A stretch of DNA of 64,000 nt from Halobellus captivus (GCF_003697845.1 NZ_RDQE01000001.1:310001-374000); one strand, 5' to 3'; shown: positions 45,045 through 54,088, counted from the first letter of the stretch. Notes: generated from the sequence alone by a model not told the origin. A program made the numbers and translations.

Positions 45045-46846
45045 TGGCCGGTGCGGAGCTCGTCGAGCTCGCGAAGCGGCGCGGGTTCTTCTTCGGCGCG
45101 AACGGCGCGTACGGCGGCACCGCGGGCTTCTACACCTTCGGCCCGCAGGGCGCGGCGCTCAAACGCAACCTCGAGGACGCCTGGCGCGACCGGTTCACGC
45201 TCCGGGAGGGGAACCGCGAGATCGAGGCCCCGACCGTGATGCCCGAGGCGGTCTTCGAGGCGTCGGGCCACCTGGAGGGGTTCGACGACATGCTCGTCGA
45301 GTGCGGCGAGTGCGGCGAGTCCCACCGCGCGGACCACCTCGTCGAGGACGCGACCGGGATCGAGGACGCCGAGGCGCTGCCGGGCGAGGAGGTCGAGGAG
45401 CTGATCCGCGACCACGACGTCGCCTGTCCCTCCTGCGGCTCGCCGCTCGCGGGCCGGGACGTCGAGGACTTCAACCTCATGTTCGCGACCGACATCGGCC
45501 CCGGCGACGGCCAGCCCGGCTACCTCCGCCCGGAGACCGCCCAGGGGATCTTCGTCGAGTTCCCGCGGCTGAAGGAGTACGCCCGCGGGAGCCTCCCGTT
45601 CGGGATCACCCAGATCGGCCCCGCCTACCGCAACGAGATCTCGCCGCGGGGCGGACTCCTCCGGCTCCGCGAGTTCACCCAGGCGGAGCTCGAGCAGTTC
45701 ATCGACCCAGAGGCGGACGAGCCGCCGCTCGACCGCGTCGAGGACGTCGAGGTCCGGCTCTACCCGGCGACCGCACAGGACGAGGAGGACGGCGAGTACC
45801 TCGACACCACGGTCGGCGAGGCGGTCGCGGAGGGGATCATCGGCTCGCCGTGGGTCGGGTACTACCTCGGCGTCGCCCAGGAGTGGTACGAGCGGGTCGG
45901 CGTCGACACCGACCGGTTCCGGTTCCGCCAGCACCTCGCGGGCGAGCGCGCCCACTACGCCGCCGACTGCTGGGACGCGGAGAGCGAGGTCGACGGCGAC
46001 TGGATCGAGATCGCCGGCTTCGCGTACCGCGGGGACTACGACCTCTCGAAACACGACGCGTACGGCGACGACTCCTTCACCGTCTTCAAGCGGTACGACG
46101 AGCCCAAGACGGTGGAGCGCGCGACCGTCGACCCCGACATGTCGGTGCTCGGTCCCGAGTTCGGCGGCGACGCCGCCGCGGTCGCCGAGGCGCTGGAGAC
46201 GCTCGCCGGACGCGACCCCGACGCCTTCGAGGGCGAGACCGTGACCGTCGAGGTCGGCGAGGGCGACGAGCGCGAGACCCACGAGGTCGACGCGGACGTG
46301 GCGAGCTTCTCGATCGAGACGGTCACCGAGAGCGGCGAGCACATCACGCCCCACGTGGTCGAGCCGTCCTTCGGCGTCGGCCGGACCGTCCAGACGCTTC
46401 TGGCCCACGCCTACGAGACCGACGAGGTCGACGGCGAGGAGCGGACGTACCTCTCTCTGGCCCCCGAGATCGCGCCGCGGGACGCCGCGGTCTTCCCGCT
46501 CGTGACGAACGACGAACCGCTCACCGACCTCGCCGACCGCGTCGCGAGCGACCTCCGTGCGGCGGGACTGGCGGTCGCGTACGACGACTCGGGGTCCATC
46601 GGGCGGCGGTATCGCCGACAGGACGAGGTCGGCACCCCCTTCTGTGTGACCGTCGACCGCGACGGGGTAGAGGGCGACGGTCCGGAGACCGTCACCGTCC
46701 GCGAGCGCGACTCGGCGGCACAGGTCCGGGTTCCCGTCGCGGACCTCGCGGACGAACTGGCCGCGCTCCGGACCGGCGGGACCTTCGACGACCTGATCGA
46801 CCGGTACGGCTCCGTCGACACGGACGTCGAGACGACAGAGAACTGA
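45044..46846 (+). CDS. glyS: Glycyl-tRNA synthetase (archaeal/eukaryotic alpha2 type)
   Basis: 600 residues, class II. The N terminus FFFGANGAYGGTAGFYTFGP and GYLRPETAQGIFVEFPRL are characteristic. Motif 2 is AYRNEISPRGGLLRLREFT; motif 3 is in EPSFGVGRTVQTLL. A zinc-binding insertion has CGECGES and CPSCGS. The anticodon-binding domain (about 470-600) starts near APRDAAVFPLVTN. It attaches glycine to tRNA-Gly and may also make Ap4A as in eukaryotic homologues. Confidence 0.96.
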   Translation: MAGAELVELAKRRGFFFGANGAYGGTAGFYTFGPQGAALKRNLEDAWRDRFTLREGNREIEAPTVMPEAVFEASGHLEGFDDMLVECGECGESHRADHLVEDATGIEDAEALPGEEVEELIRDHDVACPSCGSPLAGRDVEDFNLMFATDIGPGDGQPGYLRPETAQGIFVEFPRLKEYARGSLPFGITQIGPAYRNEISPRGGLLRLREFTQAELEQFIDPEADEPPLDRVEDVEVRLYPATAQDEEDGEYLDTTVGEAVAEGIIGSPWVGYYLGVAQEWYERVGVDTDRFRFRQHLAGERAHYAADCWDAESEVDGDWIEIAGFAYRGDYDLSKHDAYGDDSFTVFKRYDEPKTVERATVDPDMSVLGPEFGGDAAAVAEALETLAGRDPDAFEGETVTVEVGEGDERETHEVDADVASFSIETVTESGEHITPHVVEPSFGVGRTVQTLLAHAYETDEVDGEERTYLSLAPEIAPRDAAVFPLVTNDEPLTDLADRVASDLRAAGLAVAYDDSGSIGRRYRRQDEVGTPFCVTVDRDGVEGDGPETVTVRERDSAAQVRVPVADLADELAALRTGGTFDDLIDRYGSVDTDVETTEN

Positions 46847-46848
46847 CC

Positions 46849-47481
46849 GTGGCGCTCCCGGCGGCGGCCTGGCGCGAGCGCGTGGAGTTCGAGCGGCGGC
46901 TCGTCCACGCGAGCGGCACCCTCTACCCCGTCCCGTACCTGCTCGGCTGGCTCTCGTGGAGGGAGACCGCGGCGCTGCTCGTCGCCAGCGTCGTCCTCGT
47001 CGGCACTCTGGAGTTCCTCCGCCTCGTCGTCGGGCTCGATCACGCGGTGTACCGGACGCTGACCCGCGAGTACGAGTCCGACTCGGTCGGGGGGTACGCG
47101 CTCTATCAGGTCAGCATGGCCGGCGTCGCGCTGCTCGCGAGCACGTCGATCGCGAGCCCGACGCTCGCGGTCCCGGCGATGTGGATGCTCTCCGTCGGCG
47201 ACCCGGTGAGCGGCGCGCTCGGCTCGAACGGTCCGCGGGAACCGAAACGCCGGCTCGTGTGGGTCGTGATGTTCGTCGTCTGTGTCGCGGTCGCCGTCCC
47301 GTTCCTCGTCCCCGCGTTCGGAACGGCCGCGGGCGTCGCCGTCGCGGTCGCCGGCGCGGCGGCGGCGACGATCGCGGACGGGATCCCCACGATCGTCCGC
47401 GGGATCGCCGTCGACGACAACCTCACGATCCCGCCGGCCGCGATCGGCGGGATGATCGCCGCCGTCGCGATCGTCGGGTGA
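46849..47481 (+). CDS. Polyprenol/dolichol kinase-like membrane protein
   Basis: 210 residues, about six hydrophobic segments. The conserved pieces FERRLVHASGTLYPVPY and MLSVGDPVSGALGSNGPREP match the SEC59/dolichol-kinase and phosphatidate-cytidylyltransferase-like superfamily, CTP-dependent lipid kinases in membranes. Archaeal members may phosphorylate polyprenol or a related isoprenoid alcohol. The start is a GTG two bases after the glyS stop; no ATG fits upstream, and the first internal ATG would remove the first helices. Confidence 0.78.
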   Translation: MALPAAAWRERVEFERRLVHASGTLYPVPYLLGWLSWRETAALLVASVVLVGTLEFLRLVVGLDHAVYRTLTREYESDSVGGYALYQVSMAGVALLASTSIASPTLAVPAMWMLSVGDPVSGALGSNGPREPKRRLVWVVMFVVCVAVAVPFLVPAFGTAAGVAVAVAGAAAATIADGIPTIVRGIAVDDNLTIPPAAIGGMIAAVAIVG

Positions 47482-47580
47482 ACCCCGAGCGGGGAGCGAG
47501 AACCGCTTCGGGGATCGAACGGCCGCGAGGTGCGACTTTATCCGTCCTGCCCGTCTTTGAGCGAGCCGAGCGACCACACC

Positions 47581-48999
47581 ATGAGCACGCGATCAGTGTA
47601 CGAGACGGTCGAATCGGAACGGGAGCTGCTGTACGACCTCGCGGAACGGCTCTGGGAGACGCCGGAGCTGGGACTTCACGAACACGAGTCGGCGGAGGCG
47701 CTCGCGACCACCCTCCGCGAGGAGGGGTTCGACGTGGAGACGGACGTCGCCGGGATGCCGACCGCGTTCGTCGCGACCTACGGCGAGGGCGACCCGACGA
47801 TCGGGATACTGGGCGAGTACGACGCGCTTCCGGGCCTCTCACAGGAGGTGAAAGCCGAGCGGTCGCCGATCGAGCGGGGCGGCCCGGGGCACGGCTGCGG
47901 ACACAACCTCTTCGGGACCGCGACGCTCGGGGCCGCGGTCGCGGTGAAGCGGGCGATCGAGGCAGGGGAACTCGAGGGGACGGTCCGCTACTACGGCTGT
48001 CCGGCCGAGGAGACGCTCGTCGGGAAGACGTACATGGCCCGCGCGGGCGTCTTCGACGACCTCGACGCCGCGTTGACGTGGCATCCCGGCGACCTGAACA
48101 CGCCGCGGGTCGGCAGCTCGAACGCGCTCAACTCGCTCCTCTTCGAGTTCGAGGGCGAGGCCGCACACGCCGGCGGATCGCCGGACTCCGGACGGAGCGC
48201 GCTCGACGCCGTCGAGCTCACCAACGTCGGCGTCGAGTTCATGCGGGAACATATCTCCGACGACGCGCGGCTCCACTACTCGATCCCGAACGGCGGCGAC
48301 GCCCCGAACGTCGTCCCCGCGGAGGCGTCGGTGTGGTACTTCGTGCGCGCACCGACCCGCGAGGAGGTCGAACGCAACACCGACTGGCTCCGCGACATCG
48401 CGCAGGGGGCGGCGACGATGACGCAGACCGAGGTCAGCGAACGCTTCCTCTCGGGCTGTCACGACTACCTCGCGAACGGCCCCGTCACGGACGCCATCTG
48501 GGAGAACATGGAGGCGGTGGGGCCGATCGACTACGACGAATCGGACCACGAGTTCGCCCGCGACCTCCTCGAGACGGTCTCGGAGAGCAACCGGGAGTCC
48601 CGACTCGAGGACCTTCCCGAGGACGTCCGGGAGACCGTCGAGCCGCACGCGTTGTACCCGGAACCCGTCCCGCCGTTCAACGAGGACGTGACCTCCGGCG
48701 GGTCGACCGAGGTCGGCGACGTGAGCTACATCGCGCCCACCGGCCAGTTCAACGCGGCGACGTGGCCGGTCGGCGCGCCGGGGCACTCCTGGCAGGTCGT
48801 CGCCGCCAACGGCGACTTCGCGCGGAAGGGGATGATGTTCGCCGCGAAGGTGCTCGCCGGGGCGGCTCACGACCTCATGACCGATCCCGAGCGGCTCGAA
48901 GCGGCCCGCGCGGAGTTCGAGGAGGCGACCGGCGGCGAGCCGTACGAGACGCCGCTGCCGCCGGAGGCGGAGCCGCCGTTCGACATGACCGCCGAGTGA
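47581..48999 (+). CDS. M20 amidohydrolase (AbgB/IAA-amino-acid hydrolase type)
   Basis: 472 residues. The M20 metal site begins GPGHGCGHNLFGTATLGAA and continues with a Glu pair in YGCPAEETLVGKTYMARAG; a dimerisation lid lies around 180-300. This subgroup includes p-aminobenzoyl-glutamate hydrolase subunit B and indole-acetyl-amino-acid hydrolases, which split amides of amino acids. The real substrate is open. The gene is alone, with convergent neighbours downstream. Confidence 0.87.
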   Translation: MSTRSVYETVESERELLYDLAERLWETPELGLHEHESAEALATTLREEGFDVETDVAGMPTAFVATYGEGDPTIGILGEYDALPGLSQEVKAERSPIERGGPGHGCGHNLFGTATLGAAVAVKRAIEAGELEGTVRYYGCPAEETLVGKTYMARAGVFDDLDAALTWHPGDLNTPRVGSSNALNSLLFEFEGEAAHAGGSPDSGRSALDAVELTNVGVEFMREHISDDARLHYSIPNGGDAPNVVPAEASVWYFVRAPTREEVERNTDWLRDIAQGAATMTQTEVSERFLSGCHDYLANGPVTDAIWENMEAVGPIDYDESDHEFARDLLETVSESNRESRLEDLPEDVRETVEPHALYPEPVPPFNEDVTSGGSTEVGDVSYIAPTGQFNAATWPVGAPGHSWQVVAANGDFARKGMMFAAKVLAGAAHDLMTDPERLEAARAEFEEATGGEPYETPLPPEAEPPFDMTAE

Positions 49000-49027
49000 C
49001 TCGGGGAGGGCAGTCCGCTCGGTCGCC

Positions 49028-50278
49028 TCAGTCGCCCGGGTCCGGATCGGGGGCCGCCGGGTCGTCGCCATCGAGCCACGAGACCGCGAAGCTCTCGAAC
49101 GGCCCGGAATAGCCCATCAGCGTGGTCCCGAGGATCGCCATCACGAGCACGTAGCCGACGGCGAAGGCGTTGATCGTCGCCGCGAGTTCCGGGTCGAACG
49201 TCCCGGCGTTCGCGCCGCTTATTGCGATCGTCGCGATGATGAGCGAGAACTCCCCGCGGGTCGTCATTCCGAGGCCGACGCGCGCCGATCGTCGGGTGTC
49301 GAGCCCGAACGCCCGGCCCCCCAGATAGCCGCTGACGAGTTTCGTCGGCGTCGTGACGACCACCGCGAGCAGGATCAGACCGAGCACGCCGCCGAAGAGC
49401 AGCGGGTTGGTCACGAGCCCGATCCAGAAGAAGAAGACGCCGGCGAACGTGTCGCGGAGCGGTTCGAGAAGCTCCTCCAACTGGTGGGCGTGGTCGGTCG
49501 AGGAGAACGCCATCCCGACGAAGAAGGCCGCGACGGCCTCGCTGACGCCGAGTGCGAGCGCCGCACCGGCGATGGAGACGAGCACGCCGAGCGTCCGGAG
49601 CACGACGGACTCGTGGTCGTCCGTCTCGACGAGCCGGGAGAAGAGGCCGGTCCCGGCGGCCACCAGAAGCAACAACGCGAGGATGAATCCGACCGCGATC
49701 CCCACGTCCGTGACCGCCTCCGCGACGCCGCCGCTCCCGAGGACGACCGCCGAGACGACCGCGAGGTACACCGCGATGAAGAGGTCCTCGTAGACGAGGG
49801 TACCCAGCATCGGCTCGGCCTCGTCGTTGGCGATCCAGCCGAGGTCGATGAGCGACTTCGTGATCACCGCCGACGAGGAGATGTAGACGATCCCGGCAAG
49901 GAGGACCGCCGGGAGGAGCGCCCCGAAGACGAGCCACCCGAGGACCAGCCCAGCCCCGAAGTTGATCCCGAGGTCGATCGTCCCCGAGGCGGTTATCTCC
50001 TGGCGTCGCGCGAGCAGTCGATCGAGGTTGAACTCCAACCCGAGAAAGAAGAGCAGGAAGACTATCCCGAGCTCCGCGCCGAGCGCGACGAACTCCGACT
50101 CGGCGACGTACACTTCACCGAGGACGGGGAGCCCGACGCGACCGAGGACGAACTCCCCGAGTAGCATCCCGGACACGATGTAGAAGGGGATCACCGACTG
50201 GCCGAGCCGGTTCGCGATCGCTCCGGAGGCGGCGATCGCCGCGAACATGACGCCGACCTCCAGGAGGAGGTCAGCCAC
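49028..50278 (-). CDS. CPA2 family cation:proton antiporter (KhtU/KefB-like)
   Basis: 416 residues, about twelve transmembrane helices from residue 5 to about 390. The core has LGIVFLLFFLGLEFNLDRLL (helix 3 region) and AVITKSLIDLGWIANDEA, as in CPA2 exchangers of K+ or Na+ for H+. No nucleotide-binding RCK domain is fused to it. Its regulator is very likely the RCK_C protein encoded directly upstream on the same strand (50336-50815), the same arrangement as the KhtTU K+/H+ antiporter of Bacillus. Confidence 0.9.
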   Translation of the reverse strand: MADLLLEVGVMFAAIAASGAIANRLGQSVIPFYIVSGMLLGEFVLGRVGLPVLGEVYVAESEFVALGAELGIVFLLFFLGLEFNLDRLLARRQEITASGTIDLGINFGAGLVLGWLVFGALLPAVLLAGIVYISSSAVITKSLIDLGWIANDEAEPMLGTLVYEDLFIAVYLAVVSAVVLGSGGVAEAVTDVGIAVGFILALLLLVAAGTGLFSRLVETDDHESVVLRTLGVLVSIAGAALALGVSEAVAAFFVGMAFSSTDHAHQLEELLEPLRDTFAGVFFFWIGLVTNPLLFGGVLGLILLAVVVTTPTKLVSGYLGGRAFGLDTRRSARVGLGMTTRGEFSLIIATIAISGANAGTFDPELAATINAFAVGYVLVMAILGTTLMGYSGPFESFAVSWLDGDDPAAPDPDPGD

Positions 50279-50335
50279 GGAGGATCACCGACGAGGGGGA
50301 CTCGAAAGGGATCCCAGAGAGCGGGGAGCGCGCCG

Positions 50336-50815
50336 TCATTCGGTGAGGAGTTCCTCGAAGGCCTCGCAGTTCTCGCGGGTGCCGACGCCGATCACCGTGT
50401 CGCCCTCCTTCAGCGTCGTGCTCGCCGGCGGACTGTCGATGGTCTCGTCGTCGCGCTGGATCGCCACGATCGTGAGTCCGGTCCGGTTGCCGATCTCCGC
50501 GCTCTCGAGCGTCTCCCCGATCAGCCCGGACCCGGGGTGGAGCTCGTACCACTCGAGGAGGATCCCGCCCGGAAGGGTGGTCTCCTGGGTCGCCGGCTCG
50601 AGCGGCTGGAAGTGGGCTCCCTCGATGATCGACCCGATCGTCCGGGCCAGGTCGTCGCCGAACTCGAACACCTTCTGGCTGTCGGCGCTCGGTTCGGGAC
50701 GGTAGAACAGCTCGCGTTTGCCCGTGTTGTGGATGACGACGATCATTTCGCCGTCGTGGAGTTCGATCTCGAACTTCTTGCCGACCCCCGGGAGGTCGGA
50801 TTCGGTGATCGTCAT
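50336..50815 (-). CDS. RCK_C (TrkA-C) antiporter regulatory subunit, KhtT-like
   Basis: 159 residues from MTITESDLPGVGKKFEIELH. The first half matches the KhtT N-terminal domain (VIHNTGKRELFY, DDLARTIGSIIEG); the second is an RCK_C ligand domain (EWYELHPGSGLIGETLESAE, TTLKEGDTVIGVGTRENCEA). In KhtT it senses c-di-AMP or other ligands and gates the antiporter; haloarchaea do make c-di-AMP. The 57-base distance to the antiporter gene and shared strand support a two-gene operon. Confidence 0.87.
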   Translation of the reverse strand: MTITESDLPGVGKKFEIELHDGEMIVVIHNTGKRELFYRPEPSADSQKVFEFGDDLARTIGSIIEGAHFQPLEPATQETTLPGGILLEWYELHPGSGLIGETLESAEIGNRTGLTIVAIQRDDETIDSPPASTTLKEGDTVIGVGTRENCEAFEELLTE

Positions 50816-50962
50816 ACGGAGTGTACGATCGGCCCCGGTAATAGTCCTGTATACCGATCCCGGATCGAGTTCGACGCCGGAGGCGCTCGCCGGGAGCACC
50901 CGTCGGACGGACGTCAGCCGGCGGCACCAAACGCTAAGTGGACCGGGTTCGAGGTGTCACCT

Positions 50963-51259
50963 ATGTGGCGCTCCCCGAGGAGTCGGGACCGTCGGACCGT
51001 GGTCTGTATCGCGTGCGGGGAGTCGGTGTTGCGCGAGGACGCGCGCGAGTACGACAAGGAGGGAAACCGCTGGGACCGGCGGGACAAGGAGTTCGAGTAC
51101 CTCTGTGTCGACTGCGACGACGAACTCTGTCACCAGCCCCGCGACGGCCTCGAGTCGCTCGTCCTCTCCATCGAGTCCGACGGCCTCTCACAGGAGGAGT
51201 TCCTCGATCGGTACACGGACGCCGTCGCCGACTCCGCGAAGCGACGCGACGACGGCTGA
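50963..51259 (+). CDS. Small zinc-binding protein with cysteine knuckles
   Basis: 98 residues starting MWRSPRSRDRRTVVCIACGE. Two knuckles CIACG and CVDCDDELC frame REYDKEGNRWDRRDKEFEYL, and a helical acidic tail follows. Similar short proteins are common in haloarchaea, and the conserved EYDKEGxRWDR segment suggests a real family; no function is known. It is followed 67 bases later by the RNB gene on the same strand. Confidence 0.72.
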   Translation: MWRSPRSRDRRTVVCIACGESVLREDAREYDKEGNRWDRRDKEFEYLCVDCDDELCHQPRDGLESLVLSIESDGLSQEEFLDRYTDAVADSAKRRDDG

Positions 51260-51326
51260 TCCGAGGACCGTCCCGACCGCGACCGTCCCCGACAGGCCTT
51301 TCTAACGCACCCCCGTTGGGGTCGGT

Positions 51327-52628
51327 ATGTCAGACGACGAGCCGAAACAGGGCTCCGCCGAGGACCAGGGTCCCGTGACGGTCACGCCGGAGCTGGCCGA
51401 CCGCCTCGCCGACAAGCGCGAGGACCTGTTCGAGGAGTTCGAGATCCGCGACGAGTTCCCTCCCGAGGTCCTCCGCGAGGCCGAAGCCCGGACCGAGGGC
51501 GTCTACGACGAGATCGAAGCCGAGATCGACGAGCGGCGGGACCTCCGCGATCTGACGACGTGGACCACGGACCCGATCGACGCCCAGGACTTCGACGACG
51601 CCATCTCGATCGAGCGCGAGGAGGACGCCTACCGGCTGTGGGTCCACATCGCCGACGTGACCCACTACGTCACGCCCGACACGTCGATGTGGGAGGAGGC
51701 GGTCGAGCGCTCGAACACCGTCTACCTGCCCGCCTACACGATCCACATGCTCCCGCCGGTGCTCGCCGAGACCGTCTGCTCGCTCGTTCCGGACGAGGAC
51801 CGGCTCGCACACACGGTGGAGATGGAGATCGACGACGAGACGCTCTCGTTCGAGGACATCGAGATCTACAAGTCGGTGATCAACTCCGACGAGCGGCTCA
51901 CCTACAACGAATGCGAGGAGCGGCTGGAGGACCCCTCCTTACCCCTCGGCGAGGAGAACGCGCTCGCGTACGAACTGGCCGACCGGATGCACGAACAGCG
52001 CAAGGAGGACGGCTCGCTCGTGTTGAACCCCAGCCGCGACCGAGCACACACCATCATCGAGGAGTCGATGCTGAAGGCGAACAAGGCGGTGACACACACC
52101 CTGATGTGGGACCGTGGCGTCGAGGCGATGTACCGCGTCCACCCGCAGCCGACGCCCGACCAGTGGAACGAGGCGCTCAAGGAGATCCAGGAGCTCGACG
52201 GCGTCTCCATCCCCGGCTCGGCGTGGGGGGACGACCCGCGCAAGGCGGTCAACGCCGCCTTAGAGGAGTCGCCCGACCGCCAGCTCAACAAGATCCAGCG
52301 GGCCGTGCTCAAGGTGATGCCGCGCGCGAAGTACATGAACGACCCGTTCGGCGGCCACCACGCGCTCAACTTCGACATCTACGGCCACTTCACCTCGCCC
52401 ATCCGCCGGCTCTCGGACACCATCAACCACTGGATCGTCCACGAGAACGACGTGCCCGAGAACCTGATCGAGCTGTGCGACCGCGCCAGCGACAAACAGA
52501 AGGACGGCGAGACCGCGGAGCGGCTGTACAAGCAGTTCCTCCAGGAACAGGGGCTCGACCCCTACGCCGTGAACAACCGCGGGCTGGAGGTCGTCGAGGA
52601 CGCCGAGGAGGCGAAACACACGATCTGA
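51327..52628 (+). CDS. rnr: RNB-domain ribonuclease (RNase R/II family, core only)
   Basis: 433 residues. The catalytic RNB domain carries TDPIDAQDFDDAISIE, whose aspartates bind magnesium, plus LWVHIADVTHYV and YGHFTSPIRRLSDTINHWIV near residue 350. Unlike bacterial RNase R there is no obvious N-terminal cold-shock domain and no S1 domain at the end (YAVNNRGLEVVEDAEEAKHTI), so the protein is the stripped form seen in haloarchaea. It is a presumed 3'-5' exoribonuclease; haloarchaea generally lack an exosome, so it may be a major decay enzyme. Confidence 0.9.
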   Translation: MSDDEPKQGSAEDQGPVTVTPELADRLADKREDLFEEFEIRDEFPPEVLREAEARTEGVYDEIEAEIDERRDLRDLTTWTTDPIDAQDFDDAISIEREEDAYRLWVHIADVTHYVTPDTSMWEEAVERSNTVYLPAYTIHMLPPVLAETVCSLVPDEDRLAHTVEMEIDDETLSFEDIEIYKSVINSDERLTYNECEERLEDPSLPLGEENALAYELADRMHEQRKEDGSLVLNPSRDRAHTIIEESMLKANKAVTHTLMWDRGVEAMYRVHPQPTPDQWNEALKEIQELDGVSIPGSAWGDDPRKAVNAALEESPDRQLNKIQRAVLKVMPRAKYMNDPFGGHHALNFDIYGHFTSPIRRLSDTINHWIVHENDVPENLIELCDRASDKQKDGETAERLYKQFLQEQGLDPYAVNNRGLEVVEDAEEAKHTI

Positions 52629-52924
52629 GGGCTGGCTCAGAGGTCGATCGGGGAGACGGACGTGGGCGTCCCCCGTCTCGAGACCCGTTCCGGATCCGTT
52701 CGTGCGAACCGATCGTCCGCACGGCGGTGCTCGTCGACCGGCGAACGTTCCATCGATTCGAAGACGGCTCGCAGTGCCGTGTCGAATACAATACGCGTAT
52801 TTCACACGAGAATTCCACAGAAGACCGACTATCTGGATCGGTCAACCCAGGGGATCTACCGCTCACTCTGCTACGACCCCTATCGAAATAATTACGTGTC
52901 AAACCACGGGTGCGATATTTATAC
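52629..52924. other. A/T-enriched gap before the GNAT gene
   Basis: About 296 bases, progressively less G+C-rich toward the GNAT gene. AAATAATTA (52886-52894) and GATATTTATA (about 52914-52923) are TATA-like; the first fits the ATG at 52925 with a leader of a few bases. No coding sequence, tRNA or other RNA is supported. Confidence 0.5.
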
Positions 52925-53644
52925 ATGGGTCTTAGTTCACGTACTCTGTGGACACTCCGCCGCTATTGGGCTGACCGCCTTGGTGTCCCTCCCAACGCAT
53001 TCGAGAAATCAGGGGGAACTGCCGGCAGCGCCGAAGAGGGAGGTATCCAACTTTTTTCTCACGGCGACTCACTGGTCGTCGGTGTACCGGACCCACTCTT
53101 AGACGCAGCCGAAGACCGGAGTGAGACCGTTGTATCACTCGATACTGAGGACGAGGACGCGGTCCACGGGTGGCTCACTCGCTTCGATGGTATTGAGCAG
53201 GCCATCGGCCCGACATTCTACGGATACGTTGATCGAGAAACGTTCACGCCTGTCGAATCGGATGCCCGGGTCCTCACAGCCGCCGATACCGCTGCCTATC
53301 AGGCGTTTCAACGGAGTATCCCGGATAGTGAGTGGGACCAAGGCGGAACACAGTTCACTCCCGGCGAGACGGTGGGACTTTTCGTTGATGGAGAGTTGGT
53401 AGCGGTCGCCGGCTTCGACGTCTGGGAAGGGTTGCTTGCCCATCTGGCAGTCGTGACACACCCGAACTACCGCGGGCATGGATACGGCCAGATCGTTGTT
53501 TCTCAAGCCACAGAGAGGGCATTCGCTGACGGACTTCTCCCGCAGTACCGAACCTCAGATGCATGGCCCTGGTCTGTCGCACTTGCTCAGGACCTCGGGT
53601 TTCATCGGTTTGCCACCGCTTATTTCGGCGTCTATCAGCAGTAA
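52925..53644 (+). CDS. GNAT family N-acetyltransferase, atypical composition
   Basis: 239 residues. The C-terminal half is a GNAT domain: GLLAHLAVVTHPNYRGHGYG contains the acetyl-CoA pyrophosphate loop (R/Q-x-x-G-x-G/A type, here RGHGYG), followed by ALAQDLGFHRFATAY. The N-terminal 120 residues are a less conserved second lobe. The substrate is unknown. Codon third positions are much less G/C-biased than in adjacent genes, which points to recent transfer. The start is the ATG at 52925; an in-frame GTG at 52910 is possible. Confidence 0.82.
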   Translation: MGLSSRTLWTLRRYWADRLGVPPNAFEKSGGTAGSAEEGGIQLFSHGDSLVVGVPDPLLDAAEDRSETVVSLDTEDEDAVHGWLTRFDGIEQAIGPTFYGYVDRETFTPVESDARVLTAADTAAYQAFQRSIPDSEWDQGGTQFTPGETVGLFVDGELVAVAGFDVWEGLLAHLAVVTHPNYRGHGYGQIVVSQATERAFADGLLPQYRTSDAWPWSVALAQDLGFHRFATAYFGVYQQ

Positions 53645-53739
53645 CACCCTTCATCGCTGGTCGATTCACAGTTCTCACCGACCAGCTGTTTCAGAATGTT
53701 TTATGTCTGAATAAGGGAGTTCAACAGAGCTTTAAAAAC

Positions 53740-53747
53740 CTATATCC
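53740..53747 (+). promoter_or_regulatory. TATA-like element of the RPA12/TFS-like gene
   Basis: CTATATCC at about 28 bases before the ATG at 53771, with TTTAAAAA eight bases upstream of it. Confidence 0.45.
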
Positions 53748-53770
53748 ATCACGTTCGTAGATCATTGAGA

Positions 53771-54088
53771 ATGCAATTCTGCGACGAGTGTGGTTCGATC
53801 ATGCACACGGAGGGCGACGCGTGGGTGTGCCGCTCCTGTGAGAACGAGGAGCCGCGGGATTCGCAAGCGGAAGCGGCGATGGCGACCCGGGAGGGGCAGC
53901 GGGACGACGGGGCACCCGCCGTGGCCGATACGACCCGAGGTTCCACAGAGACGGTGCGGGAGCCCTGTCCGGCGGACGACTGCGACGGCGAGCGGGCCTC
54001 CTCCGAGATGATGCCGAAGCCGGGCGGTTCCTACGAGGTTCGGCTGTTCACCTGCGTCGAGTGCGGCCACAAGTGGCGCGAGTCCTGA
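53771..54088 (+). CDS. RPA12/TFS-like zinc-ribbon protein lacking the acidic tip
   Basis: 105 residues. An N-terminal zinc ribbon (MQFCDECGSIMHTEGDAWVC, then RSC) and a C-terminal one (CPADDCDGE...CVECGHKW) match the RPA12/RPB9/TFS family of RNA-polymerase-associated proteins. In cleavage-active TFS the C-terminal ribbon has an Asp-Glu hairpin tip (in ...RSADE...); here the tip reads MMPKPGGSYEV, so the catalytic acids are missing. It may bind RNA polymerase without stimulating RNA cleavage, as an inhibitor or assembly factor. Confidence 0.82.
   Translation: MQFCDECGSIMHTEGDAWVCRSCENEEPRDSQAEAAMATREGQRDDGAPAVADTTRGSTETVREPCPADDCDGERASSEMMPKPGGSYEVRLFTCVECGHKWRES

Noticed and set aside
52629-52924. 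A tRNA gene in the gap before the GNAT gene
   Set aside because: No T-loop GTTCnAnnC with matching acceptor and anticodon stems could be found; none was seen elsewhere in the window either.
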